Assembly: GCA_035380245.1 (NCBI GenBank)
Contig: DAOSXA010000001.1
Location: 748,616-812,615, forward strand
Direction of reading: 5' to 3'
DNA length: 64,000 bases
From: Candidatus Zixiibacteriota bacterium
Lineage (GTDB): Bacteria; Zixibacteria; MSB-5A5; GN15; FEB-12
Shown here: positions 8,210 through 17,687 of the stretch, piece after piece
How the letters are laid out: the number at the start of each line of letters is the position of its first letter
Numbering within the stretch: the first letter of the stretch is position 1
Position numbers and translations under genes: made by a program
The notes under the pieces: model-generated
Databases searched by the model: none
Seen by the model: the letters and a program-made list of their open reading frames with translations, nothing else
What the model was told of the DNA's origin: nothing

Positions 8210-9511
8210 TTGCCTTACACCGCTCACCATTTTCGCTCAACCGGTCTTGTCATTATTGGGATCATGATTCTGCTGCTCACCGGAGCAGCCGGAGCAGCGG
8301 TATTCGAACACGGCGACGAAGTCCACATTACTAATCTCCATCGGATCGAGGGAGACTTATACGCTTCCGGCAACACTGTCACGGTCGACGGTTACATCGG
8401 CGGTGATTTCTGTTGTTTCTCCAACACCGTCAACTCCAACGGAGAAGTAGCGGCGTCGGAGAACATCTGCGCTTATAATTACCGTCAGGGAGGCCGGGTC
8501 GATGGCTCTCTGCGGGCATTTGCTTATCAAGCTGAGATCGAGGGATACATTGGTCGTTCGCTGCTTCTGGTCGGTTTTGAAACTCGCGTCGGCAGCCGCG
8601 CAGTTATTCGACGCGATTTAGTCGCTTCGGGATACAAATTCGATTTCGCCGGACGACTCATGGGCAACTTGAAGGCCGAGGCTGAAAATGTGCATATCAC
8701 CGGCACGATTGATGGTGATGTCAAAGTCGAAGCGAAAAGACTGGTGATTGCACCACCGGCCGTCATCAAAGGCAACCTGACCTACACCTGCGAACATCAG
8801 ATGGAAATCGACACCGCCGGGGGTGTAGTCGTGCTTGGCGACATCGTCTGGCAATTGCCCGGCAAAGAAGAAAAACTCGAAGAAGAATCTTCTCCAACAG
8901 CCGGCCTGAAAAATAGTTTGATTGAAATCTCCCGGATTCTGGCTTCTTTTCTGCTCGGCTTGATCATCATCTTCCTCTTCGGGCGCTATGCCGAAGAAAC
9001 AACCAAACAACTTCGTACTCGTCCCACCATTGCCGTTGCAGTCGGTTTACTGACTGTGCTGGTTGGAATCCTCTCGCTTTTAGCGCTGTTCACCTCGTTG
9101 ATGCTTTTAATCATCGGGCTGGTCATGCTGTCGGGAGAAATGGCTGTGATTGGCGCTATGCTGCTGGTCGTATCGATTCTTATGTTGCCAATATCCACTT
9201 TCGCCGGTCTTTTCTCCGGCGCGCTCTGCTACCTCGGCACAATCGCTTTCGCTCCGGTATTGGGTTGCCTCCTGATGCGCCTGGCCAGAAAAGAACCATC
9301 CCCCATCGGAAAACTACCGCTCCTGCTGGGCCTGGTCGTGATTGCGTTGCTTAGCTGGATTCCGTACATCGGGACCGCCATCTACCTGATCTTCTCCGTT
9401 CTCGGGGCCGGAGGAATAGTGCTCGGCATTCGCCATTGTCGCCAGACCGTTACCTTACCGACAAACGAACCGCTCTCCAACCAGACCGATAACAACTCCT
9501 CCCCTGAATGA
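8210..9511 (+). CDS. Bactofilin-like polymer-forming domain fused to membrane segments
   Basis: 433 residues. The start is TTG at 8210, chosen because a perfect AGGAGG lies at 8196-8201, eight bases upstream. A signal or first membrane segment (residues 11-30) is followed by a beta-solenoid-like region (about 35-200) with repeated G-D-hydrophobic turns (RIEGDLYASGNTVTVDGYIG, GTIDGDVKVEAKRLVIAPPA), like bactofilin/polymer-forming repeats. Residues about 240-420 hold four or five hydrophobic helices. Because of the signal segment the solenoid is probably on the outer face, unlike cytoplasmic bactofilins. It stands alone, convergent with the ggt gene. Its function is not known. Confidence 0.75.
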   Translation: MPYTAHHFRSTGLVIIGIMILLLTGAAGAAVFEHGDEVHITNLHRIEGDLYASGNTVTVDGYIGGDFCCFSNTVNSNGEVAASENICAYNYRQGGRVDGSLRAFAYQAEIEGYIGRSLLLVGFETRVGSRAVIRRDLVASGYKFDFAGRLMGNLKAEAENVHITGTIDGDVKVEAKRLVIAPPAVIKGNLTYTCEHQMEIDTAGGVVVLGDIVWQLPGKEEKLEEESSPTAGLKNSLIEISRILASFLLGLIIIFLFGRYAEETTKQLRTRPTIAVAVGLLTVLVGILSLLALFTSLMLLIIGLVMLSGEMAVIGAMLLVVSILMLPISTFAGLFSGALCYLGTIAFAPVLGCLLMRLARKEPSPIGKLPLLLGLVVIALLSWIPYIGTAIYLIFSVLGAGGIVLGIRHCRQTVTLPTNEPLSNQTDNNSSPE

Positions 9512-9522
9512 TCGGGATTAAA

Positions 9523-9559
9523 GCAGAAAAAGAAGCAGTGCCGAATACGACACCGCTTC
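9523..9559 (-). terminator. Rho-independent terminator of the ggt unit
   Basis: On the minus strand a GAAGC-G-GTG-T-CG stem with two G-U pairs (9532-9559) is followed by a T run (complement of 9526-9531). It sits 28 bp past the ggt stop. On the plus strand the same bases give mismatches, so the minus reading fits better. Confidence 0.7.
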
Positions 9560-9587
9560 CATAGATTTAGTTACGGCTTAAAGAAAA

Positions 9588-11351
9588 CTAGTATCCCAGC
9601 GCCAGCCCGTTTTCGCGCGGATCGGAAGCTCCCTCATAAAGGCCGTCACTCCGGATCATGATCGCCTGTACATCACCGAACGGCGTTCGTTCCTTGATAA
9701 CGTGCCCCATTCCGATCAGACCCTGCTTGGTCTGAATGGAAAACTTGCCTTCCTCAAGGTAGACAATATCAGGCAGCCATTGATGATGGTAACGAGGTTG
9801 ATCGACCGCTTCCTGCAGCGACATTCCAAAACGTTCGATGTTAATAATCGTCTGTGCCACCGTCGTGATGATCTTGGACCCACCCGGCGATCCCAATACC
9901 AGACAGGGCTTGCCGGAACGGAACACGATCGTCGGCGACATTGACGACAACATTCGCTTGCCCGGTTCGATTTTGTTCGCTTCGCCGCCGACCAGACCGA
10001 ATACATTCGGTTCACCCGGTTTTATCGAGAAGTCATCCATCTCGTTGTTGAGCAGAAATCCGGCGCCGTCTACCACCAATTTAGAGCCGAACGTAGTGTT
10101 AATCGTGTAGGTCATGGAGACGATGTTGCCGTCGGCGTCAAGAATGCTGAAATGGGTGGTCTGGTCGGATTCACTGCCAAAGATACCGGGACGAACCTGA
10201 TCCGATGGACGCGCCTGGGTGGAATCGATCAGTCTGCGACGGCTGTCAAGGTAGTTCTTGTCCAGCAGTTTGTCCGGTACCGTCCAAAACTCCGGATCAC
10301 CTAAATGCTCCGACCGATCAGCGTAAGCCAGCTTGGCCGCCTCACAGAAAAGATGGATATACTCCGGAGAAGTAGCGGAGTATACCGAAAAATCATAAGG
10401 CTCAAGCAGTTTCAATATCTGTCCCAGACATATTCCACCCGATGACGGCGGCGGCATCGAGTACACTTTCAGCGGGCCGAAATCGAAGCTCAACGGCTCG
10501 CGCCACACCGGTTGATAACCGGTCAGATCCTCAGCAGAGATGATCCCGCCGTGCTCCTTCATGCAGTCAATGATCCTTTGAGCTGTCTCCCCGCTGTAGA
10601 AGCCATCGGGACCATCGGTTGCAATTGCCGATAGGGTATTGGCCAAATCGGTCTGAACAAGCCTGTCTCCAGCTTTAAGTATCCGACCTCCGGGGGCGAA
10701 GATTGCCGCAGTCGAAGTGAAAGTTGTGAGGCTATCTTGATAATCATCCAGGGAAGCCGCCAGATGATTATCCACAATCAATCCGGAATCAGCCAATTCC
10801 GCGGCCAGGGTAACCAGCTCTTCCCAGGTGCGACTTCCATACTCCTTCCAGAGAACATGCAAACCGGCGACCGTACCGGGCACACCGGCAGCTTTAGCCC
10901 CAAGTGTGGAAGCATTTGGAATCACATCCCCTTTAGGTGTCTGGTACATCTTTTCCGTAGCCGCAGCCGGGGCGGTCTCGCGGAAATCAAGCGCTCGAAC
11001 TTGTCCCGATTCCGCCTCATAGACCAGCGCGAATCCCCCGCCGCCGATATTACCCGCTTCCGGGTAAGCCACCGCCAGGGCAAAGCCAACCGCTACGGCG
11101 GCATCGAAAGCGTTTCCACCTTGCTGCAGCACCTGAAGTCCGATACGTGTCGCCACCGGCGATGATGTCGCCACCACCCCGTTCTCATGAAGATGCGAAA
11201 CGCCGACACCGGAGCATCCGAAAAAGGCAAAGGCGACCGTCGCCAGAACGGCGACGGTCACTATCGATGCTATTATGAGCTTGGAACTGAGATTGACTCT
11301 GTTACGGTCGTCTTTCGACAAGATAGATATGACCGTCCGGGAAAGTGACAT
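9588..11351 (-). CDS. ggt: Gamma-glutamyltransferase
   Basis: 587 residues, the usual size. GGT features are present: VVATSSPVATRIGLQVLQQG, NAFDAAVA, IGGGGFALVY, RETAP, the autocleavage/nucleophile site DQTTHFSI (the Thr near residue 397 opens the small subunit) and the late GSPGGSKI. The enzyme cleaves glutathione and gamma-glutamyl peptides outside the cytoplasm after self-processing. The N-terminus has a long n-region, a hydrophobic segment (about 25-45) and a Cys after FFG, so it is membrane- or lipid-anchored. The ATG at 11351 has GGGAGG 11 bases upstream and overlaps the GH35-like gene by 50 bp, which points to coupling. A TTG ten codons later is possible. Confidence 0.93.
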   Translation of the reverse strand: MSLSRTVISILSKDDRNRVNLSSKLIIASIVTVAVLATVAFAFFGCSGVGVSHLHENGVVATSSPVATRIGLQVLQQGGNAFDAAVAVGFALAVAYPEAGNIGGGGFALVYEAESGQVRALDFRETAPAAATEKMYQTPKGDVIPNASTLGAKAAGVPGTVAGLHVLWKEYGSRTWEELVTLAAELADSGLIVDNHLAASLDDYQDSLTTFTSTAAIFAPGGRILKAGDRLVQTDLANTLSAIATDGPDGFYSGETAQRIIDCMKEHGGIISAEDLTGYQPVWREPLSFDFGPLKVYSMPPPSSGGICLGQILKLLEPYDFSVYSATSPEYIHLFCEAAKLAYADRSEHLGDPEFWTVPDKLLDKNYLDSRRRLIDSTQARPSDQVRPGIFGSESDQTTHFSILDADGNIVSMTYTINTTFGSKLVVDGAGFLLNNEMDDFSIKPGEPNVFGLVGGEANKIEPGKRMLSSMSPTIVFRSGKPCLVLGSPGGSKIITTVAQTIINIERFGMSLQEAVDQPRYHHQWLPDIVYLEEGKFSIQTKQGLIGMGHVIKERTPFGDVQAIMIRSDGLYEGASDPRENGLALGY

Positions 11352-13488
11352 TGAGCTGAATGCCTCCCTTCAAATCCTTGGCGGTAGTCTTGATCGGAAC
11401 AGCGTTCTCGCCGTCGAACAAGTTGGTCAGTTTGACCTTGGCCGCTTTCATACCGGCCGCTTTGAGATCCGCCTTTATGATGACATCCTTGTTGCCGGAC
11501 TCGAAACCATCGGACAGTTGTCCGGGCGGCGGCGCCACCACGAACAGAAGACTCTTCTTCTCGCCCACATGGAAGGAGATATCGACCGAAGGATCACTGC
11601 AATACAGATATGATACCACTCCGGTACTCTCCAGCACCGATTCGAGGAAAGCCAGTTTCTGATGGTTGCCGCCTGAGGCAATGTCGAAGCTGAACAGGAA
11701 AAGTTGTCCTTTGAAACGCGAGGAACAAACACCAACTACTTTGGAGCCGGCCTTACAAAGTTTCTTAACCTTCGACTCATCACCGGAGCGGATTGAACCG
11801 TAGACATTACAGGGGAATTCGCCGTTCTTATGAGAGACGGTGTTGATATGATAATCAACCGTTGTCCTGATCCTGAAATGGTTGGCCAGGGTTTGACAGT
11901 CTCTGAAATACTCGTCATAACGAGGCATCAAACCGCAAAGCACCACCGTGCAACCGGCTTTGGCTAACTCGACTATAGCTTCCTGGTCCGCCTCGGGCAT
12001 AACTTCCGAGGTTGGTACGAATACAAGACGGTAGTTCTTGATCGACTCCCAATCACGATTCTCGCGAATACCGTAACTTAGCTTAAGGCGCATCAGGTCA
12101 CGACAGAAACCAACCGTGGATCCGTTAAGTAACTGGGGCAAATACGGCATGATTTTCTCATGAGACAATCCGCGCAGCCAATAGTAAAGGCGTGATCCAA
12201 CTACGGCGATATCCGACTTAGTGTCCATCTCCTCGAGACCGACTTCGGTAATAGCCTGGTTAAACTTAGAAGCAACATCATAACCGTCTGAAATCGTTCC
12301 ATCGTTATGAAGCGGAGCACCGTACCAATGGTCACGATCAACGAACATGTAATGATTCAGTCCCTTGAAACCGGAGGATAACGCTGCTGCCAGATAGAAC
12401 CGCCGACTGTTGTTGGTTACCGGCGCGATAAGCTGCTCGCGCTTGGCATCGGCCGCCGCTGCGCCTGACACGAACGACGTCGCGAAAGCAAATCCGTACT
12501 CGGCCTTAAGAAACCGCGCCCGAACGCTAAGATCGAAATAATTCCCCTGATCCGGGAATACATTGGCTCCTAGGAACGGTTGACGGTCATCAGGAACAAG
12601 GTTGAAGGCTGGAAGGATATCCCCCGGCTGGAAATAGAGCGAACGATAAATCAGCGGCTCAACCGTATAGGACGTAAAAACGTCTTCCAGTATCTCCAGA
12701 TACTCACGGAGCATATACTCCCGGAAACGCATCCAGTCGAGCACCTTGCAGAAATCCTTCTGCTCCAAATCCGTAAACTTACGCGGCGGTTCTACCGTAT
12801 CGAAAGTCTCATTTTTCTCACGGTAAACAGCGTTGAGTTTCTTGATATCTTCGTAGAGATCCTCAAGAAACCGCGGATAATACTCTGCTACAACATCGGG
12901 GTTGTAATCGGCTGAACCTGGATCCAGGCGCCGTCCGAACGATGTTTCATAATCAAGCTCCACCATGAACACCGGACCGCGCGGGTGAACGTAATTCTTG
13001 GTCACCTCAATGAAATTGCGGAAAAAAGTCTTGAGATGGAACTGGAAGGTCTTGTGTAAATAACTTGGAAGATACCCGGTTTCCACGCCGTGGTCGTTCT
13101 CGAACTTCTGCTCCTGTCCATTACAGTCACGCGCCAGCAGCTTAATGTCGTTGAACAAGTACTTAGGCAGGCCACCATATTCAAGCTGCCCCCAAACCCA
13201 GGGACCGGGACGAAGAATCACCTTGAAGCCGAACTCGCGGGCCAGCTCTAAAAATACAACAAGATCCTTCTTTGGATCGGAAAATCCGCTAAAGTCCACA
13301 TGCTTTGAGGCGTCCTGGTGAACATTCCATGGCACGGCGGTGGAAATGATCCGGAATCCGGCACGCTTGATCCGCTCAAAACAGATCGACCAATAGCGTT
13401 TGTCGATCCGGAAGTAGTGCAGTTCCGCCGAAAACGGATGATAGGTTTCCTTACCGATAGAGAACTTATTGCCTATAACACCTAACAT
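11302..13488 (-). CDS. GH35-like glycoside hydrolase (beta-galactosidase family)
   Basis: 728 residues without a signal peptide. The N-terminal half matches a family 35 TIM barrel: PFSAELHYFRI, RIKRAGFRIISTAVPWNVHQ, FKVILRPGPWVWGQLEYGGLP. The segment normally reading QIENEYG is here ELDYETS; the acid/base Glu is kept but its Asn neighbour is Tyr. A candidate nucleophile Glu lies in KAEYGFAFATSF. The C-terminal part (about 430-728) is a glutamine-amidotransferase-like fold plus beta domain, as in larger GH35/GH42 proteins. Substrate specificity cannot be assigned. It is first in a two-gene unit with ggt and has its own promoter at 13544-13572. Confidence 0.8.
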   Translation of the reverse strand: MLGVIGNKFSIGKETYHPFSAELHYFRIDKRYWSICFERIKRAGFRIISTAVPWNVHQDASKHVDFSGFSDPKKDLVVFLELAREFGFKVILRPGPWVWGQLEYGGLPKYLFNDIKLLARDCNGQEQKFENDHGVETGYLPSYLHKTFQFHLKTFFRNFIEVTKNYVHPRGPVFMVELDYETSFGRRLDPGSADYNPDVVAEYYPRFLEDLYEDIKKLNAVYREKNETFDTVEPPRKFTDLEQKDFCKVLDWMRFREYMLREYLEILEDVFTSYTVEPLIYRSLYFQPGDILPAFNLVPDDRQPFLGANVFPDQGNYFDLSVRARFLKAEYGFAFATSFVSGAAAADAKREQLIAPVTNNSRRFYLAAALSSGFKGLNHYMFVDRDHWYGAPLHNDGTISDGYDVASKFNQAITEVGLEEMDTKSDIAVVGSRLYYWLRGLSHEKIMPYLPQLLNGSTVGFCRDLMRLKLSYGIRENRDWESIKNYRLVFVPTSEVMPEADQEAIVELAKAGCTVVLCGLMPRYDEYFRDCQTLANHFRIRTTVDYHINTVSHKNGEFPCNVYGSIRSGDESKVKKLCKAGSKVVGVCSSRFKGQLFLFSFDIASGGNHQKLAFLESVLESTGVVSYLYCSDPSVDISFHVGEKKSLLFVVAPPPGQLSDGFESGNKDVIIKADLKAAGMKAAKVKLTNLFDGENAVPIKTTAKDLKGGIQLNVTFPDGHIYLVERRP

Positions 13489-13543
13489 ATAACGCCTTAT
13501 CTATCAACAACTTAATGTTTTTCAGGGCTTTTTTCAGTCTTTC

Positions 13544-13572
13544 ATAATACCATAATCACCCTATAAAGTCAA
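13544..13572 (-). promoter_or_regulatory. Sigma-70-type promoter for GH35-like/ggt unit
   Basis: Minus-strand TTGACT (-35, 13567-13572), 17-bp spacer, TATTAT (-10, 13544-13549). The predicted start of transcription is near 13537, 49 bp before the GH35-like ATG. Confidence 0.7.
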
Positions 13573-13840
13573 CATTATTCACCTAACCAACTGTAGGACT
13601 GCCGGTTACAAACACAGCCCAACGAACACCACACCCGGCACATAATAGACCCGGCACGGACTCGGCAGAGACTAAATCCCGTCACTGTACGGATGAAAGT
13701 TTTGATCTCGTGTAGTGGGCGGCCTTGCGTCGCCCGCATTGCAGTTGTGTCTTACTGAATGTCCGGGAGGTGTGCCTCTTCAACATTCCCTTTTGTCTCA
13801 CGGTCATTGTCACACTCGCCGGAATCACGAAGATTCGACA
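13573..13840. other. Gene-free stretch with one GC-rich hairpin
   Basis: Between the GH35-like promoter and the terminator of the next gene. The only structure seen is a hairpin with stem GGGCGGC/GTCGCCC (about 13717-13735), possibly an extragenic palindrome. No coding or RNA gene signal. Confidence 0.4.
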
Positions 13841-13873
13841 ATAAAAAGCCCCCGGCAAGAGCGCCGGGGGCTT
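13841..13873 (-). terminator. Strong rho-independent terminator
   Basis: Perfect 11-bp stem AAGCCCCCGGC/GCCGGGGGCTT (13846-13856 with 13862-13872) followed on the minus strand by TTTTTAT. It lies 24 bp past the stop of the secreted protein gene at 13897. Confidence 0.92.
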
Positions 13874-13896
13874 GATAATCTATCGTAACCAACAGG

Positions 13897-14775
13897 TTAC
13901 TTCATCAATACCATTTTCTTGGTGTCAACGAAGTTGTCGGTCTGCAGGCGATAGAAATAAATGCCCGAAGAGACCGAACTGCCGCCGTCGGAATAGCCGT
14001 CCCAGTCAACCGTGTAGGAACCGGCCGCCATGGTCTCATCGACCAGAGTCGCGACCTGCTGTCCCAAAACGTTGTAAACGACCAGTGATACGTTGGCGCG
14101 AGATTTCACGTCGAACTGAATCTGGGTCGAAGAGTTGAACGGGTTCGGGTAGTTCTGACCAAGTGACCAGGCTTCCGGAAGACCTGAGCCGGGGCGATCA
14201 GATATATTGAGCGGATCAATAATAGTATAACAATGCGGGCCATCCCATGTCGGGAAATAGTCAACAGATGTCGCCCATTTCCAGAGACCCGAAGGCGGAT
14301 AGTAACTTGAGTCGAGACAGATCGTTTTTCCGTGGTTGGAGATATCCAATGGGCCAATCGTCAACGTTATTACTCTATCATCAAAGCCAACGGCCATACC
14401 TGATCCAAACATTTTGAAAGTACTGAAACCAACCGTGTCGGAGGCGTTGCCAGTGACACGAGTAGTATCGTCTATGAACAGACCGCCGTCCATCATAGTT
14501 TTCGTCAGCGTCCCAAGTGTATCCCCGGACACGTCCGACCATTCAGCGCCGTTTTCAGAATAAAAGCGAAATCCGTTGGTTGTTCCAGAGATGGCTTCAG
14601 TAGTACTGTTGGTAAACCTGATATAGAAAACTACTTCCTGACCGGTCTTGAGAGAGTCGGTCGAAGTGGGGCTGGCTGTTTCTGCAACCACCTGATCAAG
14701 GGTGATACTCTGACCGAACGCCGAAACTCCGGAAAGGACCATAAGTCCAAGTAAAACAATTAGCATTTTCTTCAT
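13897..14775 (-). CDS. Secreted protein with FlgD-like C-terminal sorting domain
   Basis: 292 residues. Signal peptide MKKMLIVLLGLMVLSGVSAFG. Residues about 22-190 form a domain that I recognise again at the N-terminus of the large protein at 34726-37323: both contain CLDSxYYPPSGLWxWA and WDGPxCYTI. This domain has no name that I know. Residues about 205-292 are a Por/type IX-like sorting domain with FlgD Ig-like fold: QNYPNPFNSSTQIQFD, VYNVLGQQVATL, SGIYFYRLQ, KKMVLMK. It is exported and probably surface-attached. It is a single-gene unit with its own promoter and terminator. Of the two main module types in this block it has the sorting tag but no dockerin. Confidence 0.85.
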   Translation of the reverse strand: MKKMLIVLLGLMVLSGVSAFGQSITLDQVVAETASPTSTDSLKTGQEVVFYIRFTNSTTEAISGTTNGFRFYSENGAEWSDVSGDTLGTLTKTMMDGGLFIDDTTRVTGNASDTVGFSTFKMFGSGMAVGFDDRVITLTIGPLDISNHGKTICLDSSYYPPSGLWKWATSVDYFPTWDGPHCYTIIDPLNISDRPGSGLPEAWSLGQNYPNPFNSSTQIQFDVKSRANVSLVVYNVLGQQVATLVDETMAAGSYTVDWDGYSDGGSSVSSGIYFYRLQTDNFVDTKKMVLMK

Positions 14776-14936
14776 AAGATCTCGAAACTCCTATCTTCTT
14801 ATAAAAAACGTTTTGTTGTCTTCCAATGTTTAAGATGCCATCAAAATTAGCAAGTTCCCTTTACTAAAAACACCTCCTTACGATGCTACAGGCATACACC
14901 CGCATCCGATGAAGTACACACTCCACACGTTCCTAA

Positions 14937-14965
14937 ATTATACGAGCACCCTATATACGAGTCAA
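14937..14965 (-). promoter_or_regulatory. Sigma-70-type promoter for secreted protein gene
   Basis: Minus-strand TTGACT (14960-14965), 17-bp spacer, consensus TATAAT (14937-14942). The predicted transcript starts near 14930, leaving a leader of about 155 nt. The spacer shares ATAGGGTG with the spacer of the promoter at 13544-13572. Confidence 0.75.
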
Positions 14966-14984
14966 TAAAAATCAAGCCTTTGGA

Positions 14985-15017
14985 AACAAAAAAGGCGGAT
15001 CGTAAACGATCCGCCTT
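14985..15017 (-). terminator. Strong rho-independent terminator of the subtilase gene
   Basis: Perfect 11-bp stem AAGGCGGATCG/CGATCCGCCTT (14992-15002 with 15007-15017), TAAA loop, then a T run on the minus strand. It is 27 bp past the stop at 15044. Confidence 0.93.
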
Positions 15018-15043
15018 CGATTATTCGAAGCATGTTACTCGGC

Positions 15044-17434
15044 TCACGCCGGTGGCTGTGGTCCGCCATTAAACATGTAGTCGACCAGATAAACCAGATC
15101 TTCGATGTTCGGCAATCCGCCCGAGCCGTTGACGTCGATCACGTAGAACGGATCGGGGGCCGGGCCGCCGCTGAACATGTAGGCAACCATGAAAACAAGG
15201 TCATCGATCGCTATGGCGCCGTCGCAGTTCATATCGCCGCGCAGGCAGGACGGAACGACAATCTTACCGGCGATATTGACCGGGTAGTAGTCACCCCAGA
15301 TCGTGGTCATACGCGGAACTTTGGAACCCAGCTTGAGCGTGTCGATCTCCAGCACGCCAGCCGAGGCGCTCGGACTGACATAGAAATAGAGATTCGCGAT
15401 TGGTCCGCTTCCCGGCTGGAGATAATTCGAACCGGCTCCGGTGGCATCCGTGCGGAAGAGAATACCGTAGTATTGATTGCTCAGTTCAACGTTCTTCTGG
15501 ACATAATTGAAATACTCCGTTCGTGTTCCGACCACGGAGAAAGAATCAAAGGTGATGCCCATGGAGTTAGTCATATCGAAATTGAGCTGGATTTCCTTGA
15601 TCTGAACCGTGTTGGTCAGATTTAGCGGAAGCATGATATGTTCACCCTTGGCGGCCACGATCGAGTCCATATGAGCAGTGTCGGCCGTTACCCAGACGTA
15701 GTTTTTCAGATGTTCTTCACCGGGACCAAGGAGCGAAGCATCGTCTACAACCAGCGAGACATCATAGATGCCGGGATCGTTGAAGGTGTGAACCGGATTC
15801 TGATCGTACGAACTGCCTCCATCGCTGAAAGTCCACTCCCAGGAAGTCGGTGAGTTGGGAGAAAGGTCGGTGAAATTAACGGTTAGCGGAGCTTGACCCT
15901 CAGTGTAATCAGCGCTGAATTTGGCATTGCCGAGATCGGCCAAGGCGTTGTAGGCATCGATACGACCGGAGCCAAGGAGCTGGTCATAGCTCGGATTTAC
16001 TCCATAGATATCATCGGCCGTACTCTCGATCAGAGAGTCCACCTGAGATTTGGTCAGCGAAGGCATTGTCGAACGAATGAGACCCGCCAGACCAGCCACC
16101 ATCGGGCATGCCATCGAGGTGCCACCCTGGGTTGCGACAGTGTTCGTGTGCGAAGCACCATAGGTGTAGGTCGAAAGGATAGATTCACCAAAGGCCGAAA
16201 CATCCACCCAGACACCGTAATTGGAGAAACTGGACTTCACATCGCCACTACCAACCGAAGCCACTGAAAGAACTTCGATACCGCTCGGATCATAATCAAG
16301 GTAATCCGGGCAGTTGCAGTTATCGTTTCCGGCGGCATGGCAGATAGTCACATCGGCGGAGTCAACTAAAGTCATAGCTGCGTTCATAGTTGTGGTGCTC
16401 GAAGAGCCCCAGGAGCAGGATACTATCTTAGCGCCGTTACGGGCAGCGTACTGGATAGCTGAGCCACAATTGTTCGAGTTAACATAACCGCTGCCGTCGC
16501 TGGCGCTGGCGCCAACTCTCAGACACATGATGCGAATGCCCCGGAATGATCGATGACCACCGAACCAGCCTCCGGCCATGGAGGAAACATTGACGCCGTT
16601 GTTGGTAGCTGCGGCCGCAATACCGGCACAATGCGTACCGTGACCGTTGAAGTCTATCGGATCCGGATCGGGGGTACCGCCGTCCTCAAGGGGATGAACC
16701 GTAATGCCGGTGAATCCCGTGAAGAAATCGTAACCGATCAGATCGTCGACAACTCCGTTGCCGTCATCGTCGATACCGTTCAGATCATCGGTATCATAAA
16801 CAACATGGTCGCCGTCCACATCTTCACCGGGATTGACCCAAATGTTGTCGGTCAAGTCGGGGTGCAAATAACCAACACCGGAATCAACTATGGCGAAGAT
16901 AATTGAATCAGAACCGGTCTCAATGTCCCAGGCGCCTCGGAGATTCATATTGGTGCTGACAATGTGGTACTGACTGGTCCATGACGGATCATTAGGATCT
17001 TTCGCCAGCGGCATGGCCCAGACCGGCTCAGCCTGACGAATATGCGGATTCTGCATGAGAGCATCGATCACCTCATTGAGGTCGATGTTCTCGGGGAACT
17101 TCAACTCGTAATACCGAGTAAAATCCACCTTATTGGAGTTCTTATCGGGACGCTCCTTCTCCCAGGGGAAAATGCTGCGTGCCTGACTAACCTGATATTT
17201 AGCCATGACATCATCGAGGGTCGGTACAGCAAAACTGGCCAGACCAAAAGAAGTGCTTAGACTGGCAACGTTTACGTCATCCTCAAGAACGACCGTAACC
17301 AGCCCGGGCATGATATGAGGTTCCGGTTGATCCGCTCCCTCAACTACCACTGCTGTAGCCGATCCGGCAAAAATCAGGGTCAGCGCAGCCAAGAATACGG
17401 CAGCGAGGAAAGCCTTGCCCATCATTTGCATCAC
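15044..17434 (-). CDS. Secreted S8 subtilisin-like protease with PKD, cohesin-like and dockerin modules
   Basis: 796 residues. Signal peptide in the first 28. A propeptide-like region precedes the S8 domain. The catalytic triad is intact: Asp184 in AIVDSGVG, His265 in FNGHGTHCAG, Ser440 in GGTSMACPMVAG. A PKD domain follows (about 510-590; PTSWEWTFSDGGSS, HTFNDPGIYDVSLVV). Residues about 595-710 look like a cohesin-type beta sandwich (MLPLNLTNTVQIKEIQLNFD, ending VLEIDTLKLG). The C-terminus is a two-repeat dockerin (GDMNCDGAIAIDDLVFMV; DVNGSGGLPNIEDLVYLV). It should be an active extracellular protease delivered to a dockerin-based assembly; the partner cohesin is unproven. Cys-rich insertions in the protease suggest disulfides. 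It has its own terminator. Confidence 0.92.
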   Translation of the reverse strand: MMQMMGKAFLAAVFLAALTLIFAGSATAVVVEGADQPEPHIMPGLVTVVLEDDVNVASLSTSFGLASFAVPTLDDVMAKYQVSQARSIFPWEKERPDKNSNKVDFTRYYELKFPENIDLNEVIDALMQNPHIRQAEPVWAMPLAKDPNDPSWTSQYHIVSTNMNLRGAWDIETGSDSIIFAIVDSGVGYLHPDLTDNIWVNPGEDVDGDHVVYDTDDLNGIDDDGNGVVDDLIGYDFFTGFTGITVHPLEDGGTPDPDPIDFNGHGTHCAGIAAAATNNGVNVSSMAGGWFGGHRSFRGIRIMCLRVGASASDGSGYVNSNNCGSAIQYAARNGAKIVSCSWGSSSTTTMNAAMTLVDSADVTICHAAGNDNCNCPDYLDYDPSGIEVLSVASVGSGDVKSSFSNYGVWVDVSAFGESILSTYTYGASHTNTVATQGGTSMACPMVAGLAGLIRSTMPSLTKSQVDSLIESTADDIYGVNPSYDQLLGSGRIDAYNALADLGNAKFSADYTEGQAPLTVNFTDLSPNSPTSWEWTFSDGGSSYDQNPVHTFNDPGIYDVSLVVDDASLLGPGEEHLKNYVWVTADTAHMDSIVAAKGEHIMLPLNLTNTVQIKEIQLNFDMTNSMGITFDSFSVVGTRTEYFNYVQKNVELSNQYYGILFRTDATGAGSNYLQPGSGPIANLYFYVSPSASAGVLEIDTLKLGSKVPRMTTIWGDYYPVNIAGKIVVPSCLRGDMNCDGAIAIDDLVFMVAYMFSGGPAPDPFYVIDVNGSGGLPNIEDLVYLVDYMFNGGPQPPA

Positions 17435-17687
17435 ATGCTCTCCAATTCTATAAAGATATTAGCTCTCGTATGTCCTTACTATCTATTTACGTCAAAGTCT
17501 GTCAGTAATTTAGCCTAACTCGACAAGGCATGGCTTTTTTGACTCATTCATTAACAACAGGATTGCGAAATCCACTGGACTGCACGTCTGCAACCGATAT
17601 CAGGCTCTCTGCCCAAATGCCTGCCGTGTAGGAACTAAAGTGAGAACCGACTGATTCAGGCGGCCCTCGGCGGTATGACTCGTTTAC

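Noticed and set aside
15032..17260. Long plus-strand ORFs opposite the subtilase gene
   Set aside because: Shadow frames of a clearly real gene with an intact catalytic triad.
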